Shown here: positions 8,079 to 19,700 of the stretch, piece by piece
Layout of the letters: every line of letters begins with the position of its first letter
Position numbering within the stretch: the first letter of the stretch is position 1
From: Gemmatimonadota bacterium
Lineage (GTDB): Bacteria > Gemmatimonadota > Gemmatimonadetes > Gemmatimonadales > GWC2-71-9
DNA length: 44,696 nt
Direction of reading: 5' to 3'
Assembly (NCBI GenBank): GCA_024641745.1
Contig: JAHECL010000007.1
Location: 1 to 44,696, forward strand
The notes under the pieces: model-generated
What the model saw: only the letters and a program-made list of their open reading frames with translations
Told to the model about the DNA's origin: nothing
Databases searched by the model: none
Position numbers and translations under genes: made by a program

Positions 8079-9454
8079 CACGCCTCCAGAATCTCGACCC
8101 GGACCCCGGGCTCGACGGCGGTTCGGTCGATCAACGCGGGCCAGTAGGCCACGATCTCCTCGACCTGCGGGCGTCCTCCCGCGAAGCCGGTGACGCTGGG
8201 CGGGCCGGTCAGCACCAGCGGCGCGATCTCCCGCGTGAACCGCTCGACGGCGGCCTTGTCGGTCGACCGGACCCCGACTCGCAGCTGTACCTCCGGCGCC
8301 TCCGGATTGGCGGGCCCGGCCAGGCGGCCGTGCGTCGCGTCCACCCCGACGTACTCGGTGAGGATCTGCTCGAACTGAAGTCCGAGGTCCTTCAGCCGCT
8401 GCCGGAGAATGGCGTCGGCGGCCTTCGCCTTGTCGTACGCGTCGGGCCAGCCGTAAACCAGGGTTCCCACCGCCTTGTACCCATAGAAGTAGGCGATGGA
8501 CACCTTCAGCATCGCCGTCTTCGGGCCGCCCCGGATACCGCTCACCCGCACCCGGTTCTTCCCCGCCTGTGCCAGCCGGATCGTGGTGAAGTCGGCCACG
8601 CCGTCCGGGGTGATGTACGCTTCCGGGTCGCCCATTTCGTATACCAGCTGCTCGGTCACCGAGGGGACCGAGACCACCCCGCCGGTGCCGGGATGCTTGG
8701 TGATCACGAAGCTTCCGTCCGCCTCTGCCTCGACGATCGGGAAGCCCGGGTTGGCGAGCCCCTTCACCGAACGCCAGTCCTTCAGCAGGTTGCCCCCGGA
8801 ACTCTGGGCGCCGCACTCGATGATGTGTCCCGCCACGGTGCCCGCGGCCACCTTGTCCCAGTCGTCCGGATCCCAGCCAAATTCGTGGAACATCGGGGCG
8901 AGGGTCAGTCCGGTGTCGGTGACCCGGCCGGTGATGACGACCTGCGCCCCGCGATCGAGCGCCTCCACCATCGAGGCCATGCCGAGATAGGCGTTGGCGG
9001 AGAGGACGCGATCCCGGATATCGGACAAGGGGCGCCCCGTCTCCATGTCACGCAGGTCGTGACCGGCGGCGATGAGCTCGTCGAGGTCCGGCAGGAGGTC
9101 ATCGCCGGTGACGAGCCCGATCTTCAGCTTGCCCGCGAGCCCGAGGGCCCGCGCCGACTCCAGCACCGCCTCCGCGCAGCCGCGCGGATTGACGCCGCCG
9201 GCGTTGGAGGTGACGCGGATGCCCTTCGCCACGATGTCGGGGAGGATCCGCTCCATGAGCGGAACGAAGTCCCGCGCGTAGCCGGCCCGCGGGTTCCGTG
9301 ACCGCTGCTTCTGCATGATGGACATCGTGACTTCCGCCAGGTAGTCCATCATCAGGTAGTCGATCGGGCCGCCGCGCACCTGCCGGACCGGGGCCTCGAG
9401 CCAGTCACCCCAGAAGCCCTGCCCGCCTGCGATCCGCACGACCTTGCCCGTCAT
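8078..9454 (-). CDS. Acyclic terpene utilization AtuA family protein (DUF1446)
   Basis: A cytoplasmic protein of 458 residues in the DUF1446/AtuA family. Start ATG 9454 overlaps the stop of the peptidase gene (ATGA); sequence upstream in the same frame belongs to that gene in another frame. Family segments include [12 protein letters not shown] at the N terminus, [32 protein letters not shown], the [13 protein letters not shown] region and [11 protein letters not shown]. AtuA is genetically linked to acyclic terpene (citronellol) breakdown in Pseudomonas, beside the geranyl-CoA carboxylase genes atuC/atuF. Homologues occur more widely with acyl-CoA enzymes, and the chemistry is undefined. The C-terminal domain is the separate gene at 7713-8078. 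Confidence 0.9.
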   Translation of the reverse strand: MTGKVVRIAGGQGFWGDWLEAPVRQVRGGPIDYLMMDYLAEVTMSIMQKQRSRNPRAGYARDFVPLMERILPDIVAKGIRVTSNAGGVNPRGCAEAVLESARALGLAGKLKIGLVTGDDLLPDLDELIAAGHDLRDMETGRPLSDIRDRVLSANAYLGMASMVEALDRGAQVVITGRVTDTGLTLAPMFHEFGWDPDDWDKVAAGTVAGHIIECGAQSSGGNLLKDWRSVKGLANPGFPIVEAEADGSFVITKHPGTGGVVSVPSVTEQLVYEMGDPEAYITPDGVADFTTIRLAQAGKNRVRVSGIRGGPKTAMLKVSIAYFYGYKAVGTLVYGWPDAYDKAKAADAILRQRLKDLGLQFEQILTEYVGVDATHGRLAGPANPEAPEVQLRVGVRSTDKAAVERFTREIAPLVLTGPPSVTGFAGGRPQVEEIVAYWPALIDRTAVEPGVRVEILEA

Positions 9455-12276
9455 CGCATCACCGGACCGATCGGCGCCGGGAGACCCGCGGTGGCCGTCC
9501 AGAGATTGTCTCCATCCATGACGACTCCCTGTCCCAGGGGAAAGAATCCATCGGGCAACGGCCACGGCGAGACCGGCATCACAAACCGAACCGTGCTCCG
9601 TGCACCGGGCGCGAGGGTGACCGTCCTGCGCGCCTCGGGTCCGTCGACATCCAGCAGCACCGGTTCCTCCGCGAAGAACCGGGCCCGGACATTCAGGAGC
9701 CAGCCCCCGGTGTCGGCACTGTCGGCGAGCGCCGGCGTCATGCGCAGCGTGAGCGTCTCGCCGGCCAGATCCTCCGGCACCTCGATGCGGAGCCGCACGT
9801 CGGCGTAGTTCAGTGGCTCCTCCTTGACGATGCGGCCGGCCGCATCATAGAGGGTGAAACCGAAATCGGTGAACCGGGACCACTCCGCGCGGGGAAGGAC
9901 GCCGTCGACGACGAGTTCCCTGGCCCAGACGGGCACGGTGAACGCCAGCGACTCCTCCCGGCTCCCCTTCCCCGGCACCAGCGCCCCGCGCTCCGCACCG
10001 ATGAGCGCCACGCCCACCTGCAGGTCGGCCTGGCCACTGGAGAGGCTGGCGAGGCTCAGGTCCACTCCGTCCGGCCCGCGGGACAACCCGAGGCGCGCCG
10101 GAGCGGTACGCAGTACGAGCGTCGCCGCCCCCGGCTCCACCGGCGAGCCGAGCACGTCCACCTCCCAGAGCCCCGGGGTCGCATCCTCGGCGTCGATGAC
10201 CCAGTCGGCGGGGACGGAGGGCCCGGCCGGAAGGATATCGTCGTCCAGGGAGGGTCGGCCGCCAGGGACGTACAGCGCCCCGAGGAGTGTCGGGCCCCGG
10301 TCGTCGGCGACGATCCGCACCGAAAAGGGCCGTGCCGAATCGGCGGCGAAGAAGGAGCGCGCGGTGGAGCCGGCCTCGAGGGCGGTCGGGCCAATGACGG
10401 TGTCGGGTCGGACCGGGACGATAATGGTGTTCACCAGGCGAAAGAGGGGACCGGCCAGGGTGTCCGGTCCCCACCCCGTCACGACCCCGGTGTAGACGCC
10501 AGGCGCGTCGAGCCGTGCCGTGCGGTAGCCGAGCCGGATCTCCGAGGTGCCCCCGTGCAACACCGACGAGGCCGGCGCCGAGATCCATGGGCTGTCGGTC
10601 CGCAGCGTGACCGTGAGGGGGGCGGCGTCGGCGTGGCGCTCGACGCGGAACAGCTGGACGGAGTCGGTACGAGACGCGAGGGTGCGGAAGGCCGCCGTAC
10701 CACCGCCCCCGCCGGTCGAGGCGACCAGCACGTCGGGCACCGGGCGCCCCACGTGCAGCCACGTCCAGGCGGCGCCGACGTCGGGAGTGCCGGTACCCTG
10801 ATCGAGGTAGCTGGCACCGGCCACCGGTCGGGCGGTCACCATCAGCGCCTGTTTCAACTGCCGCGCGCTGGGGGCTTCCTTCTCGGCCACGGCAGCGGAA
10901 CGCAGGAGGGCGAGCAGTCCGGCGGCGTGGGGAGACGCCATGCTGGTTCCCCCCTTCCGCTCATCACCGATCGACCAGCGCGGGACCGTCGAATAGGCCA
11001 CGCCGGGTGTGATGATGTCGGGTTTGGCGAGTTCGCCGCCGCGCGAGGAGAAATAGGCGACCGGGTCGGGGCGACCGTCTTCGGGTGCCCCGGCCAGGAA
11101 CGCGAGCGGGAAGGTGGCCCCGACGGTGACGGCGCGCTCGGCGGACCCGGGAAATCCGATGGTGGAGAGGCCGGGGCCCTCGTTGCCGGCGCTGATGGCC
11201 ATCGCCACGTCGGGATTGGCGGCCAGCACGGAATCGACCAGATGGTCCATCCGCGCAGTGCCTTCCCTTTCGTTCCCCACGCCGAAACTCATGTTGAGCA
11301 CCAGGGGCATCTGTCGCACCCTGGCGAACTCGATGGCGTAGTCCATCGCCGCCAGCATGCTGCCCGTGACGGTCACGCCGCCGTGTGCGTTGTTGGCGAT
11401 CTTCAGGCCGAGGAGCTGGGCGCCCGGCGCCACGCCGTCGAACCCGCCGACGCCGTAGAGGTCGTTCCCGGCCGCGATGCCCGCCACGTGGGTGCCGTGA
11501 CCGCTGGTATCGAAGAACAGGTCCAGGGCCGGCACGCCGCTGACCTCCGTCAGGTTCGCAGCGACGGTCAGCGGTGTGGGCTGCCCCGGCTGGGCCCAGC
11601 CGAAGGTGTCGCGCCCGTGCAGGTAGTCGCGCACCGCACGCTCGCCGGCGAAGGAGCCGTCGCCATCGGCATCCACCATCACGATCCAGCCGTCGCTCGC
11701 CCGGGTGACCAGCACCGCCAGCGCGTCCTCCTCGTCGCCGTCCCCGTTCACGTCGGAGGCGGGCATCGCTCCGAGGGGGCGCTCCCGGAATACGCCGCCG
11801 TACCAGGGCCCGTTCGCGTTCAGGGCCCGCACCCGGCTCATCCCGCCGAGCACCGCCCCGCTGATCCGCACCGAATCGCCGCGCGGGTCGAGGCGGACGA
11901 GGGTCACCCGGCCCTCAGCCGAAAAGTCGCGGAGGTCGAGCAGCTTGGGACTCCCGGTCGGCGTGCGCTGCAGTCCGGGCACGCCGGCATCGATCCCGCT
12001 GTCGAGGATCCCGACCAGGACCCCCCGGCCGTCCCACGCCGGGTGGACGGCCAGAAAGTCCGTGACACCGGTGGCGGCGAGGGGCATCCATCCACGCGCG
12101 TAGGCGGCATCCGCGGCGGCCAGGGGCGCCGGGACCCCGGCGGCGGGTCCGGTCGGCTCCGCGGCGGACACCTCCGGTGCTTCCATCCGGCCGGGATCGA
12201 TGTTCGGTTGCGGGGCCTGCACGGCGGGCGCGCAGCCGAGCAGCAGCGCCAGGAGGAAGAGCGAACGGTGATGCAT
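9451..12276 (-). CDS. S8 family serine peptidase lipoprotein with large Asp-His insertion
   Basis: Subtilisin-like peptidase of 941 residues, probably anchored to the envelope: the leader ends in LLLGC with lipidated Cys15. The catalytic triad is complete: Asp92 in GILDSGID, His260 in SGHGTHVAG and Ser445 in [12 protein letters not shown], with oxyanion Asn in SAGNEGPG. Asp and His are 168 residues apart, against 32 in subtilisin. Long insertions there are typical of tripeptidyl-peptidase II-like and related subtilases. The insertion contains two Asp-rich loops, [10 protein letters not shown] (175-184) and DADGDGSF (202-209), which look like calcium sites. The C-terminal 450 residues are beta-rich and resemble the accessory domains of large subtilases. 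The start shares one base with the upstream stop (TGATG), and the stop overlaps the AtuA gene, so a secreted peptidase sits inside a CoA-ester operon. Substrate is unknown. Confidence 0.9.
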   Translation of the reverse strand: MHHRSLFLLALLLGCAPAVQAPQPNIDPGRMEAPEVSAAEPTGPAAGVPAPLAAADAAYARGWMPLAATGVTDFLAVHPAWDGRGVLVGILDSGIDAGVPGLQRTPTGSPKLLDLRDFSAEGRVTLVRLDPRGDSVRISGAVLGGMSRVRALNANGPWYGGVFRERPLGAMPASDVNGDGDEEDALAVLVTRASDGWIVMVDADGDGSFAGERAVRDYLHGRDTFGWAQPGQPTPLTVAANLTEVSGVPALDLFFDTSGHGTHVAGIAAGNDLYGVGGFDGVAPGAQLLGLKIANNAHGGVTVTGSMLAAMDYAIEFARVRQMPLVLNMSFGVGNEREGTARMDHLVDSVLAANPDVAMAISAGNEGPGLSTIGFPGSAERAVTVGATFPLAFLAGAPEDGRPDPVAYFSSRGGELAKPDIITPGVAYSTVPRWSIGDERKGGTSMASPHAAGLLALLRSAAVAEKEAPSARQLKQALMVTARPVAGASYLDQGTGTPDVGAAWTWLHVGRPVPDVLVASTGGGGGTAAFRTLASRTDSVQLFRVERHADAAPLTVTLRTDSPWISAPASSVLHGGTSEIRLGYRTARLDAPGVYTGVVTGWGPDTLAGPLFRLVNTIIVPVRPDTVIGPTALEAGSTARSFFAADSARPFSVRIVADDRGPTLLGALYVPGGRPSLDDDILPAGPSVPADWVIDAEDATPGLWEVDVLGSPVEPGAATLVLRTAPARLGLSRGPDGVDLSLASLSSGQADLQVGVALIGAERGALVPGKGSREESLAFTVPVWARELVVDGVLPRAEWSRFTDFGFTLYDAAGRIVKEEPLNYADVRLRIEVPEDLAGETLTLRMTPALADSADTGGWLLNVRARFFAEEPVLLDVDGPEARRTVTLAPGARSTVRFVMPVSPWPLPDGFFPLGQGVVMDGDNLWTATAGLPAPIGPVMR

Positions 12277-13925
12277 CAGCGCGGGGATGCCGAATCGAGC
12301 GGCGGAAGGACGAACGGCCCGAGATGCGGCCCGGCGTAGTTGGAGACCGTCCGCAGGAGGAACGCGAGCTGGTCGCGGGTTTCCTCGGGGGTGATGATGG
12401 CGTCCACGTACCCCCGCGCCGCGGCGTACTTGGCATCGAGCTGGTGCTCATAGTCGACCCGCATCGAGGCGACCGACTCCTGCACCCCGGCGGGGGGGTC
12501 CTCGCCGGCCTCCTGGGCCTTGGCGAGCTCCGGCCCGTGCACCGCCATCACCGCCGACTCCCCTTCCATCACCGCCATCCGGCCGGTGGGCCAGGAGAGG
12601 ATGAAGTCGGGATCGAACCCCTGCCCCGCCATCGCGTAGTAGCCGGCGCCGGAGGCGTGGTTGACGGTGAGCACGATCTTCGGCACCACCGCGGTGGCCA
12701 TCGCCTCGACGAACCGGGCGCCGGCACGAATGATCCCGGAGTGCTCCGCCTCCGGCCCCACCATGAATCCGCTCACATCCTGGATGAAGAGCAACGGGAT
12801 CCGCTCGCGGCTCGCCGTCTCGATGAAGTAGGCGACCTTCTCCGCGCTCTCGGTATAGACGATGCCGCCGAACTTCGGCCGCGTGCCGGGGGCGCCCTTG
12901 ACCAGCCCCCGGCGGTTGGTGATGACCGCCACCGGCCACCCCTCGAGATGCGCGTGGCCGCAGATCATCTCCCTGGCCACGTCGGGCTGGAACTCGTCGA
13001 GCACGCCCCCGTCGAGGAGGCATTCGAGGAGGTGCGGCATGTCGTACGACATCCGATGATCCTGCGGGAGGATGTCGTAGAGTTCCGAGGGGTCGCGCTT
13101 CGGCGGCAGGGCGTCGCGCACGACGTGACGGAGCCCGTCCAGCCGAGGCAGCCGGCTCACGTACTCACGAATCCGTTCGAGGCACTCGGTGTCGGTGGCC
13201 GCCCGGTAATGCGCCACCGCGCTGATTTCAGTGTGCGTGCGCGCGCCGCCCAGCGACTCGCCGTCCACGGTCTGCCCGGTGGCGCCCTTGACGAGGTTGG
13301 GACCGCCGAGCCCCATGAAGCTGGTGCCGTCCACCATGAAGATGACGTCGGAGAGCGCGGGGAGATATGCCCCGCCCGCCACGCAGCTGCCCATCACCGC
13401 GCTGACCTGCGGCACATGCAGGTAGCGGCGCATGATCGAGTTGTAGTAGAAGATGCGCGCCGCGCCGTACTGGCCGGGGAAGACGCCGCCCTGGTAGGGC
13501 AGGTTCACGCCGGCGCTGTCCACCAGGTAGATGATGGGAATCCGCTGGCGCATCGCCACTTCCTGCGCGCGGAGGATCTTGCGGATGGTCTCCGGCCACC
13601 ACGAGCCCGCCTTGACGGTGGCGTCGTTCGCGACGATGACGACTTCCCGCCCCTCGACGACACCGATGCCGGTGATGACGCCGGCGCCGGGCGCCTGGCC
13701 GTCGTACTGATCGTACGCCATCAGCAGCCCGAGCTCCACCCACACCGATCCGGTGTCCCGGAGGCGCTCGACGCGCTCCCGGGGAGCGAGCTGCCCTTTG
13801 GCGTGCATCCGGGCGACGCGCGTGGCGCCGCCGCCGCCCTCGAGGCGGCGCGCCAGCTCGCGGAACTCGTCGGTCAGCGCGCGCAGCCGGCCCGCGTGGG
13901 ATTCGTCGGTCGAGGAGGAGGACAC
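12276..13925 (-). CDS. Acyl-CoA carboxylase, carboxyltransferase (beta) subunit, MCC/GCC-like
   Basis: Carboxyltransferase of a biotin-dependent acyl-CoA carboxylase, 549 residues, the normal size. It moves carboxyl from carboxybiotin to an acyl-CoA. The crotonase-like halves are complete. MGSCVAGGAYLPALSD, LGGPNLVKGATGQ and LPYQGGVFPGQYGAARIFY resemble methylcrotonyl- and geranyl-CoA carboxylases, while GGARTHTEISAVAH is more propionyl-CoA carboxylase-like, so the substrate is uncertain. Start GTG 13925 is one base after the stop of the B12-subunit gene. The biotin carboxylase/biotin carrier subunit is not in the window and must be encoded elsewhere. Operon context (hydratase, AtuA, acyl-CoA mutase) points to a branched acyl-CoA. 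Confidence 0.92.
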   Translation of the reverse strand: MSSSSTDESHAGRLRALTDEFRELARRLEGGGGATRVARMHAKGQLAPRERVERLRDTGSVWVELGLLMAYDQYDGQAPGAGVITGIGVVEGREVVIVANDATVKAGSWWPETIRKILRAQEVAMRQRIPIIYLVDSAGVNLPYQGGVFPGQYGAARIFYYNSIMRRYLHVPQVSAVMGSCVAGGAYLPALSDVIFMVDGTSFMGLGGPNLVKGATGQTVDGESLGGARTHTEISAVAHYRAATDTECLERIREYVSRLPRLDGLRHVVRDALPPKRDPSELYDILPQDHRMSYDMPHLLECLLDGGVLDEFQPDVAREMICGHAHLEGWPVAVITNRRGLVKGAPGTRPKFGGIVYTESAEKVAYFIETASRERIPLLFIQDVSGFMVGPEAEHSGIIRAGARFVEAMATAVVPKIVLTVNHASGAGYYAMAGQGFDPDFILSWPTGRMAVMEGESAVMAVHGPELAKAQEAGEDPPAGVQESVASMRVDYEHQLDAKYAAARGYVDAIITPEETRDQLAFLLRTVSNYAGPHLGPFVLPPLDSASPR

Positions 13926-13926
13926 G

Positions 13927-14352
13927 TCAATCCTTCAGGTGTTCGGCGGCCCACGCCTGGATGTACCCGATGAGGTCGGAGGTCGGGGTGCCCGGCCCGA
14001 AGAGGCGACCGGTGCCCTGCCGCTCCAGCGCCTCGACGTCCTCCGTCGGCAGGATGCCGCCGCCGGTCAGCAGCACGTCCTGCCGTCCCTGGGCGTCGAG
14101 CATCTGCCGCACCCGCGGGAAGAGGGTCATGTGGGCGCCGGAGAGAATGGAGAGGCCGACGACATCGACGTCCTCCTGCACGGCCGCCGCGGCGATCATC
14201 TCCGGGGTCTGGTGCAGCCCGGTGTAGATCACCTCCATCCCCGCATCCCGCAGGGCGGCGGCGACCACCTTGGCGCCCCGGTCGTGGCCGTCGAGGCCGG
14301 GCTTGGCCACGAGCACCCGGATCGGTCGGGACAGCGGCTTGGTGCGTGTCAT
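13927..14352 (-). CDS. icmB: Cobalamin-binding small subunit of an acyl-CoA mutase
   Basis: B12-binding Rossmann-like subunit of 141 residues, the size of IcmB (about 136). The base-off/His-on signature is clear: [11 protein letters not shown] with Asp21, His23 and Gly26 (DxHxxG), followed by GLSILSGAH and LLTGGGILP, the remaining parts of the cobalamin site. It would pair with the separate large subunit at 15584-17287 to form a heteromeric adenosylcobalamin-dependent carbon-skeleton mutase, as in Streptomyces isobutyryl-CoA mutase and archaeal methylmalonyl-CoA mutase. Between the two subunit genes lies a baeRF-like gene. The icmB name rests on the large-subunit active site; by itself this subunit could equally serve methylmalonyl-CoA mutase. 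Confidence 0.9.
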   Translation of the reverse strand: MTRTKPLSRPIRVLVAKPGLDGHDRGAKVVAAALRDAGMEVIYTGLHQTPEMIAAAAVQEDVDVVGLSILSGAHMTLFPRVRQMLDAQGRQDVLLTGGGILPTEDVEALERQGTGRLFGPGTPTSDLIGYIQAWAAEHLKD

Positions 14353-14385
14353 GCGCTCGTGCTCCTGTCTCGGAGAAAGATGCGA

Positions 14386-15555
14386 CTACCGGAACCGCAG
14401 CAGCGCGGCGAGCCCGTGCACGGCCTTCTTCGCGGACGGCTCGTAGACCACGTTGACGGTGACGCGCTGGCGGAGCGCCTCCTCGATGGCATCGTCGATC
14501 ACGTCGAGCACCGGGAACACGTCACTCTCGCCGCGGAGATCCGCCTCCATCAGCGCCAGGCGGCCCGAGGCCATGCCGCGGAACCCCGCCTCCGCCACGT
14601 CCGGATCGACGAGCAGGGTGCGCACCTGCCCGCGGCCCAGCGCCTTGAGCGTCTCGTGCACCCCGTCGACCGCCCAGCCGGTCCCGAGCCCTTCTTCCAG
14701 TTCGTGCATCAGCACCAGCTCGGATGACCGCTCCCAGCTCTGCCGCACCTCGAGCGTCGCCGCGAGCACCTCCGCGGCCGTCACCTTCTTCGCGTTGAGC
14801 CGGACCGATCCCATCACCCTGTCCGCCAGATAAGGATGGAGGAACGGCTGGAGGGCATCGGCGTCGGTGCCGATGCCGGCGAGCACCACCCCGCGCACCG
14901 GGTCCTTCCGGTCGAGCGCCTCAAGCTGCCGCGCGGCCGCCTCGAGGTGGCGCTGCCGCTCGGTCCGCAGCCGGTTGTTATAGGTATGCTCACCCCAGCC
15001 CGGCCCGTTCGCGTCGGCATGGAAGCGCCCACCGCGAATCGCCGTGGACGTCAGGTCCGCCACCTCATGCGCCTCGAAGGCGGTGACCTGGAAGAAGCGG
15101 GCTGCCCGGCGGTCGATGACGGCGGTGAGCAGCCGCCCGAACTCGTCGTGCGTCGAGGCCAGTTCCCGCACCAGCGGGGTCCGGTCCACCGCGAGCCGGG
15201 AGCGGTGCACCGCCGGCAGCGGCACGACCTCCCAGAGCTTCAGCGGTCCGGAGGCAAAGATCGCCAATCCCTGCGACGGGGGCAGGTTCCCGGGCGATTT
15301 CAGGAAGGTGAGCACCCGGTCGAGATCGCCGCGAATCGCCTCCTGGGTGGCTCGATCGAGCCCCAGTTCCGGCAGGGCCTGCTCGAGATCGCGCACCCGG
15401 TTCTTCACCTTGATCAGGTACTTGCCCCGCGCGCGGTCCCGTGGCTCCACCTTCAGGTAGCAGCTGACCACCCGGTGCTTCCCGGGGCGCACCTTGTTGA
15501 GCCGTTCGATCTGCGTCGCGATGCTGGGTGCCGCTGCCTTGGTGCTGCGTGCCAT
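14386..15555 (-). CDS. baeRF-like protein (bacterial archaeo-eukaryotic release factor family)
   Basis: A protein of 389 residues with the eRF1/Pelota-like layout seen in bacterial baeRF families. An N-terminal domain (about 1-130) is followed by a central RNase H-like domain (SRLLTAVIDRR-type strand at 140-150, AARFFQV) and a C-terminal L7Ae-like domain (residues 260-389, with TLLVDPDV). The loop at the start of the central helix reads ADANGPGWGEHTYNNRLRTE (180-199); the catalytic GGQ of true release factors is absent. Start ATG 15555 has GGGAGG 6 bases upstream. These proteins are thought to act on ribosomes, but cellular roles are poorly known. Position is odd: between the two subunit genes of a B12 mutase (28 bases after the large subunit, 33 before the small). 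Family assignment is from general resemblance and is moderately sure. Confidence 0.72.
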   Translation of the reverse strand: MARSTKAAAPSIATQIERLNKVRPGKHRVVSCYLKVEPRDRARGKYLIKVKNRVRDLEQALPELGLDRATQEAIRGDLDRVLTFLKSPGNLPPSQGLAIFASGPLKLWEVVPLPAVHRSRLAVDRTPLVRELASTHDEFGRLLTAVIDRRAARFFQVTAFEAHEVADLTSTAIRGGRFHADANGPGWGEHTYNNRLRTERQRHLEAAARQLEALDRKDPVRGVVLAGIGTDADALQPFLHPYLADRVMGSVRLNAKKVTAAEVLAATLEVRQSWERSSELVLMHELEEGLGTGWAVDGVHETLKALGRGQVRTLLVDPDVAEAGFRGMASGRLALMEADLRGESDVFPVLDVIDDAIEEALRQRVTVNVVYEPSAKKAVHGLAALLRFR

Positions 15556-15583
15556 ACGTGCCTCCCAGTCATGCCGAGAGGGG

Positions 15584-17283
<1,700 letters not shown>

Positions 17284-17287
<4 letters not shown>

Positions 17288-18324
17288 GGCCGTGCTCCCT
17301 GCTTGAGGGCGTCCAGGATGGTGCCCGCCAGCTCGTACGGGCTCACCTGCCCCGCTTCGAGGTCGTCGAGTCGCTCGCGGATGGCCTGTGCGGCCGCCGT
17401 CTCGTCCCACACCCAGCGGACCAGCGCGCGGTCCACCACTTCGTGCGTGCGCTCCTCCAGCCGGCGGCGGCGGCGCTCACGCATCGTGCCGGAGGCCTCC
17501 AGCCAGGTCCGGTGGGCATCGAGCGCCTCTACCACGGCGTCGACCCCCTCGCCCTTGGCGGCAATGGTGGCGAGGACGGGATGCTTCCACTCCCCGTCGG
17601 CCCGGTCGGCCAGCGCGGCGGTCTCCGCCTTCGTCCGGGCCGTGAACCCGTGGTGCGCCGGGACGTGACGGAAGGCGTTGCCGCGCCGGATGCCGAGGGT
17701 GATCTCGATTTCCTGCCGGAGCTTGTCGGCCCCGGGCCGGTCCGCCTTGTTGACGACGAAGAGGTCGGCAATTTCCATGATCCCCGACTTCAGGGTCTGG
17801 ATTCCGTCACCCGATTCCGGCACGAGCAGCAGGAGGCTGGTATCGGCCATCCGCGAGACCGCCAGCTCCGACTGTCCGACCCCCACCGTCTCGACCAAAA
17901 TCCGGTCGAAGCCGGCGGCGTCCAGCACGTCGCACACCTCGCGGGTGGACGTGGCGAGCCCGCCGAGCGAACCGCGGGTGGCCATCGACCGGATGAAGAC
18001 CCCGGGATCGAGCGCGATGCTTTCCATCCGGATCCGGTCGCCGAGCAGCGCGCCACCCGAGAAGGGGCTGGTCGGATCGACGGCAATGACGGCCACGGTG
18101 TGCCCCTGGGCCCGGAAGGCGGCGACCAGCCGTTCCGTCAGGGTGGACTTCCCGGCCCCCGGCGGGCCGGTGATGCCGATCCGGTGGGCCTGACCGAGGT
18201 TCGGATGCAGCGCGCTCAGCAGCGGCTCGAAGCCGGCACGGCCGTTCTCGACCACCGAAATGGCCCGGGCGAGGGCGGCGGGCTGGCGCGCGCGCAGGCC
18301 GGCGAGCAGGGCGTCACGATCCAT
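17284..18324 (-). CDS. meaB: MeaB-type GTPase, mutase chaperone
   Basis: G3E-family GTPase of 346 residues (MeaB/ArgK) that gates cobalamin loading and protects B12 acyl-CoA mutases from inactivation. P-loop GPPGAGKST is at residues 53-61 after the hydrophobic strand HRIGITG. Switch regions [18 protein letters not shown] and ETVGVGQSE follow, and the guanine-specificity motif [13 protein letters not shown] is intact. The C-terminal dimerisation part ([12 protein letters not shown]-like basic stretch and HEVVDRAL) is present. The gene heads the catabolic half of the minus-strand run; its stop overlaps the mutase large-subunit start, and 35 bases separate it from mgtE. By context it serves the isobutyryl-type mutase (the role called MeaI in some systems). 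Confidence 0.94.
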
Positions 18325-18359
18325 GATGAAAAGTCACCCGGAAGCGAGACCGGGGCAAG

Positions 18360-19700
18360 CTAGAGCAGGAAGTGCGTGGCCATCCCCAGCAACAGGAAAA
18401 AGCCGCACATGTCCGTGAAGGTGGTGACGAACACCGAACTGGCGATGGCGGGGTCGATGCGCAGCCGCTCCAGCAGCAGCGGGACAAAGGCCCCGGCGAA
18501 CCCGGCGACCGCCAGGTTGGCCATCATCGCGAGCGCCACCACCCCGCCGAACTCGGGGCCGACGGCCAGCCAGCCGATCGACCCCGCCACCAGGGCGTTG
18601 GCGAGCCCGTTCACCAGGCCGACCAGCATCTCCTTCCCGACGATCTCCACCTCCCGGCCATGCGGCACCTGGCCCAGCGCAATCCGGCGGACCGAGACCG
18701 CCAGCGCCTGGGTGCCCGCGTTGCCTCCCATGCCCGCGATCACCGGCATGAACACGGCAAGCCACTTCAACTCCTGGATGGCGTCGGAGAAGACCAGCAC
18801 CACGGAGGCTGCGGCGAAGGCGGTGAGCAGGTTGACGTAGAGCCACGGCAGCCGGCTTCGCACCGCCTCGGTCCACGACGCACCCAGCTCCTCGTCGGCC
18901 GAGACACCACCGAACTGCAGGAGGTCCTCCGTCGTCTCCGCCTCGACCACGTCGATCACGTCGTCGAAGGTGACGCGGCCGAGCAGGACGCCGTTCACGT
19001 CCACCACGGGCACGCTGGGCACGTTGTAGCGCGCCATGAGGCGGGCCACCTCTTCCTGGTCCCGATCGGGGGTGACGGTGATGTCCGCCGCCTCCGCGAA
19101 CTCCATGACGCCCCGCCCCGGCGGGCTGGTGACGAGGTCACGCAGCGGGAGGAGTCCGACGAGGCGTCCGGCGGGATCCACCACAAACACCTGGTAGAAG
19201 CCCTCCATCTCCTCCGCCTGGCGCCGGATCTCCTCGATGGCCTCGGCCGCCGTGGCCGAATCGAAGACGGTCACGACGTGGGTCGTCATCAGGCCGCCGG
19301 CAGACTCCTCGTCATACGCCAGCAGGCGGTCCACCTCGCTCCGATCCTCGACCTCCGAAAGGATCCGCTCCTGCTCCTCCGGCTCGAGTTCCTGGAGGAT
19401 GTCGGCGGCGTCGTCGTCGGCGAGTTCATCGACGATGTCCGCGGCCTGCTCCGGTCCGAGCGCCGCGAGGGTGTCCTCCGCGTGCTCGTCCTCCGGCATC
19501 TCGATCAGCGCCTCGCCGGAGACTTCCGGCGGCAGCGCGCGGACGGCGGTCAGGCGTTCGTCGTCGTCGAGGGACGACAGGACGTCGGCGAGATCCACCG
19601 GCTCGAGGTCGAGGGCGCGCTTGACGAATTCGTCGATGCGGCCGGCGCGGAGCAGTTCCGCGAGTCCCGGTCCCTTCTTCTTCGCGGCACGCGGGCTCAT
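18360..19700 (-). CDS. mgtE: Magnesium transporter MgtE
   Basis: Dimeric Mg2+ channel with a cytosolic gate, 446 residues. The order is as in the family: N-terminal superhelical domain of acidic repeats (about 25-130, with DDDAADILQELEPEEQERIL), two CBS domains (about 135-255) and a five-helix pore domain (about 285-446). The pore signature PVIAGMGGNAGTQAL is present and includes the Gly/Asn residues of the ion path. A pore-lining Asp lies in FTDMCGFFL near the end. Start ATG 19700 overlaps the stop of the upstream CNNM gene (ATGA). Coupling to two CNNM/CorC-type genes makes a magnesium-handling unit. I see no Mg riboswitch within the coupled genes; any such element would have to be upstream of the run. 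Confidence 0.95.
   Translation of the reverse strand: MSPRAAKKKGPGLAELLRAGRIDEFVKRALDLEPVDLADVLSSLDDDERLTAVRALPPEVSGEALIEMPEDEHAEDTLAALGPEQAADIVDELADDDAADILQELEPEEQERILSEVEDRSEVDRLLAYDEESAGGLMTTHVVTVFDSATAAEAIEEIRRQAEEMEGFYQVFVVDPAGRLVGLLPLRDLVTSPPGRGVMEFAEAADITVTPDRDQEEVARLMARYNVPSVPVVDVNGVLLGRVTFDDVIDVVEAETTEDLLQFGGVSADEELGASWTEAVRSRLPWLYVNLLTAFAAASVVLVFSDAIQELKWLAVFMPVIAGMGGNAGTQALAVSVRRIALGQVPHGREVEIVGKEMLVGLVNGLANALVAGSIGWLAVGPEFGGVVALAMMANLAVAGFAGAFVPLLLERLRIDPAIASSVFVTTFTDMCGFFLLLGMATHFLL

Noticed and set aside
10555-13973. Plus-strand open frames of about 600 codons opposite the peptidase and carboxyltransferase genes
   Set aside because: Shadows of real genes: no motifs, no ribosome-binding sites, and amino-acid composition typical of antisense frames.
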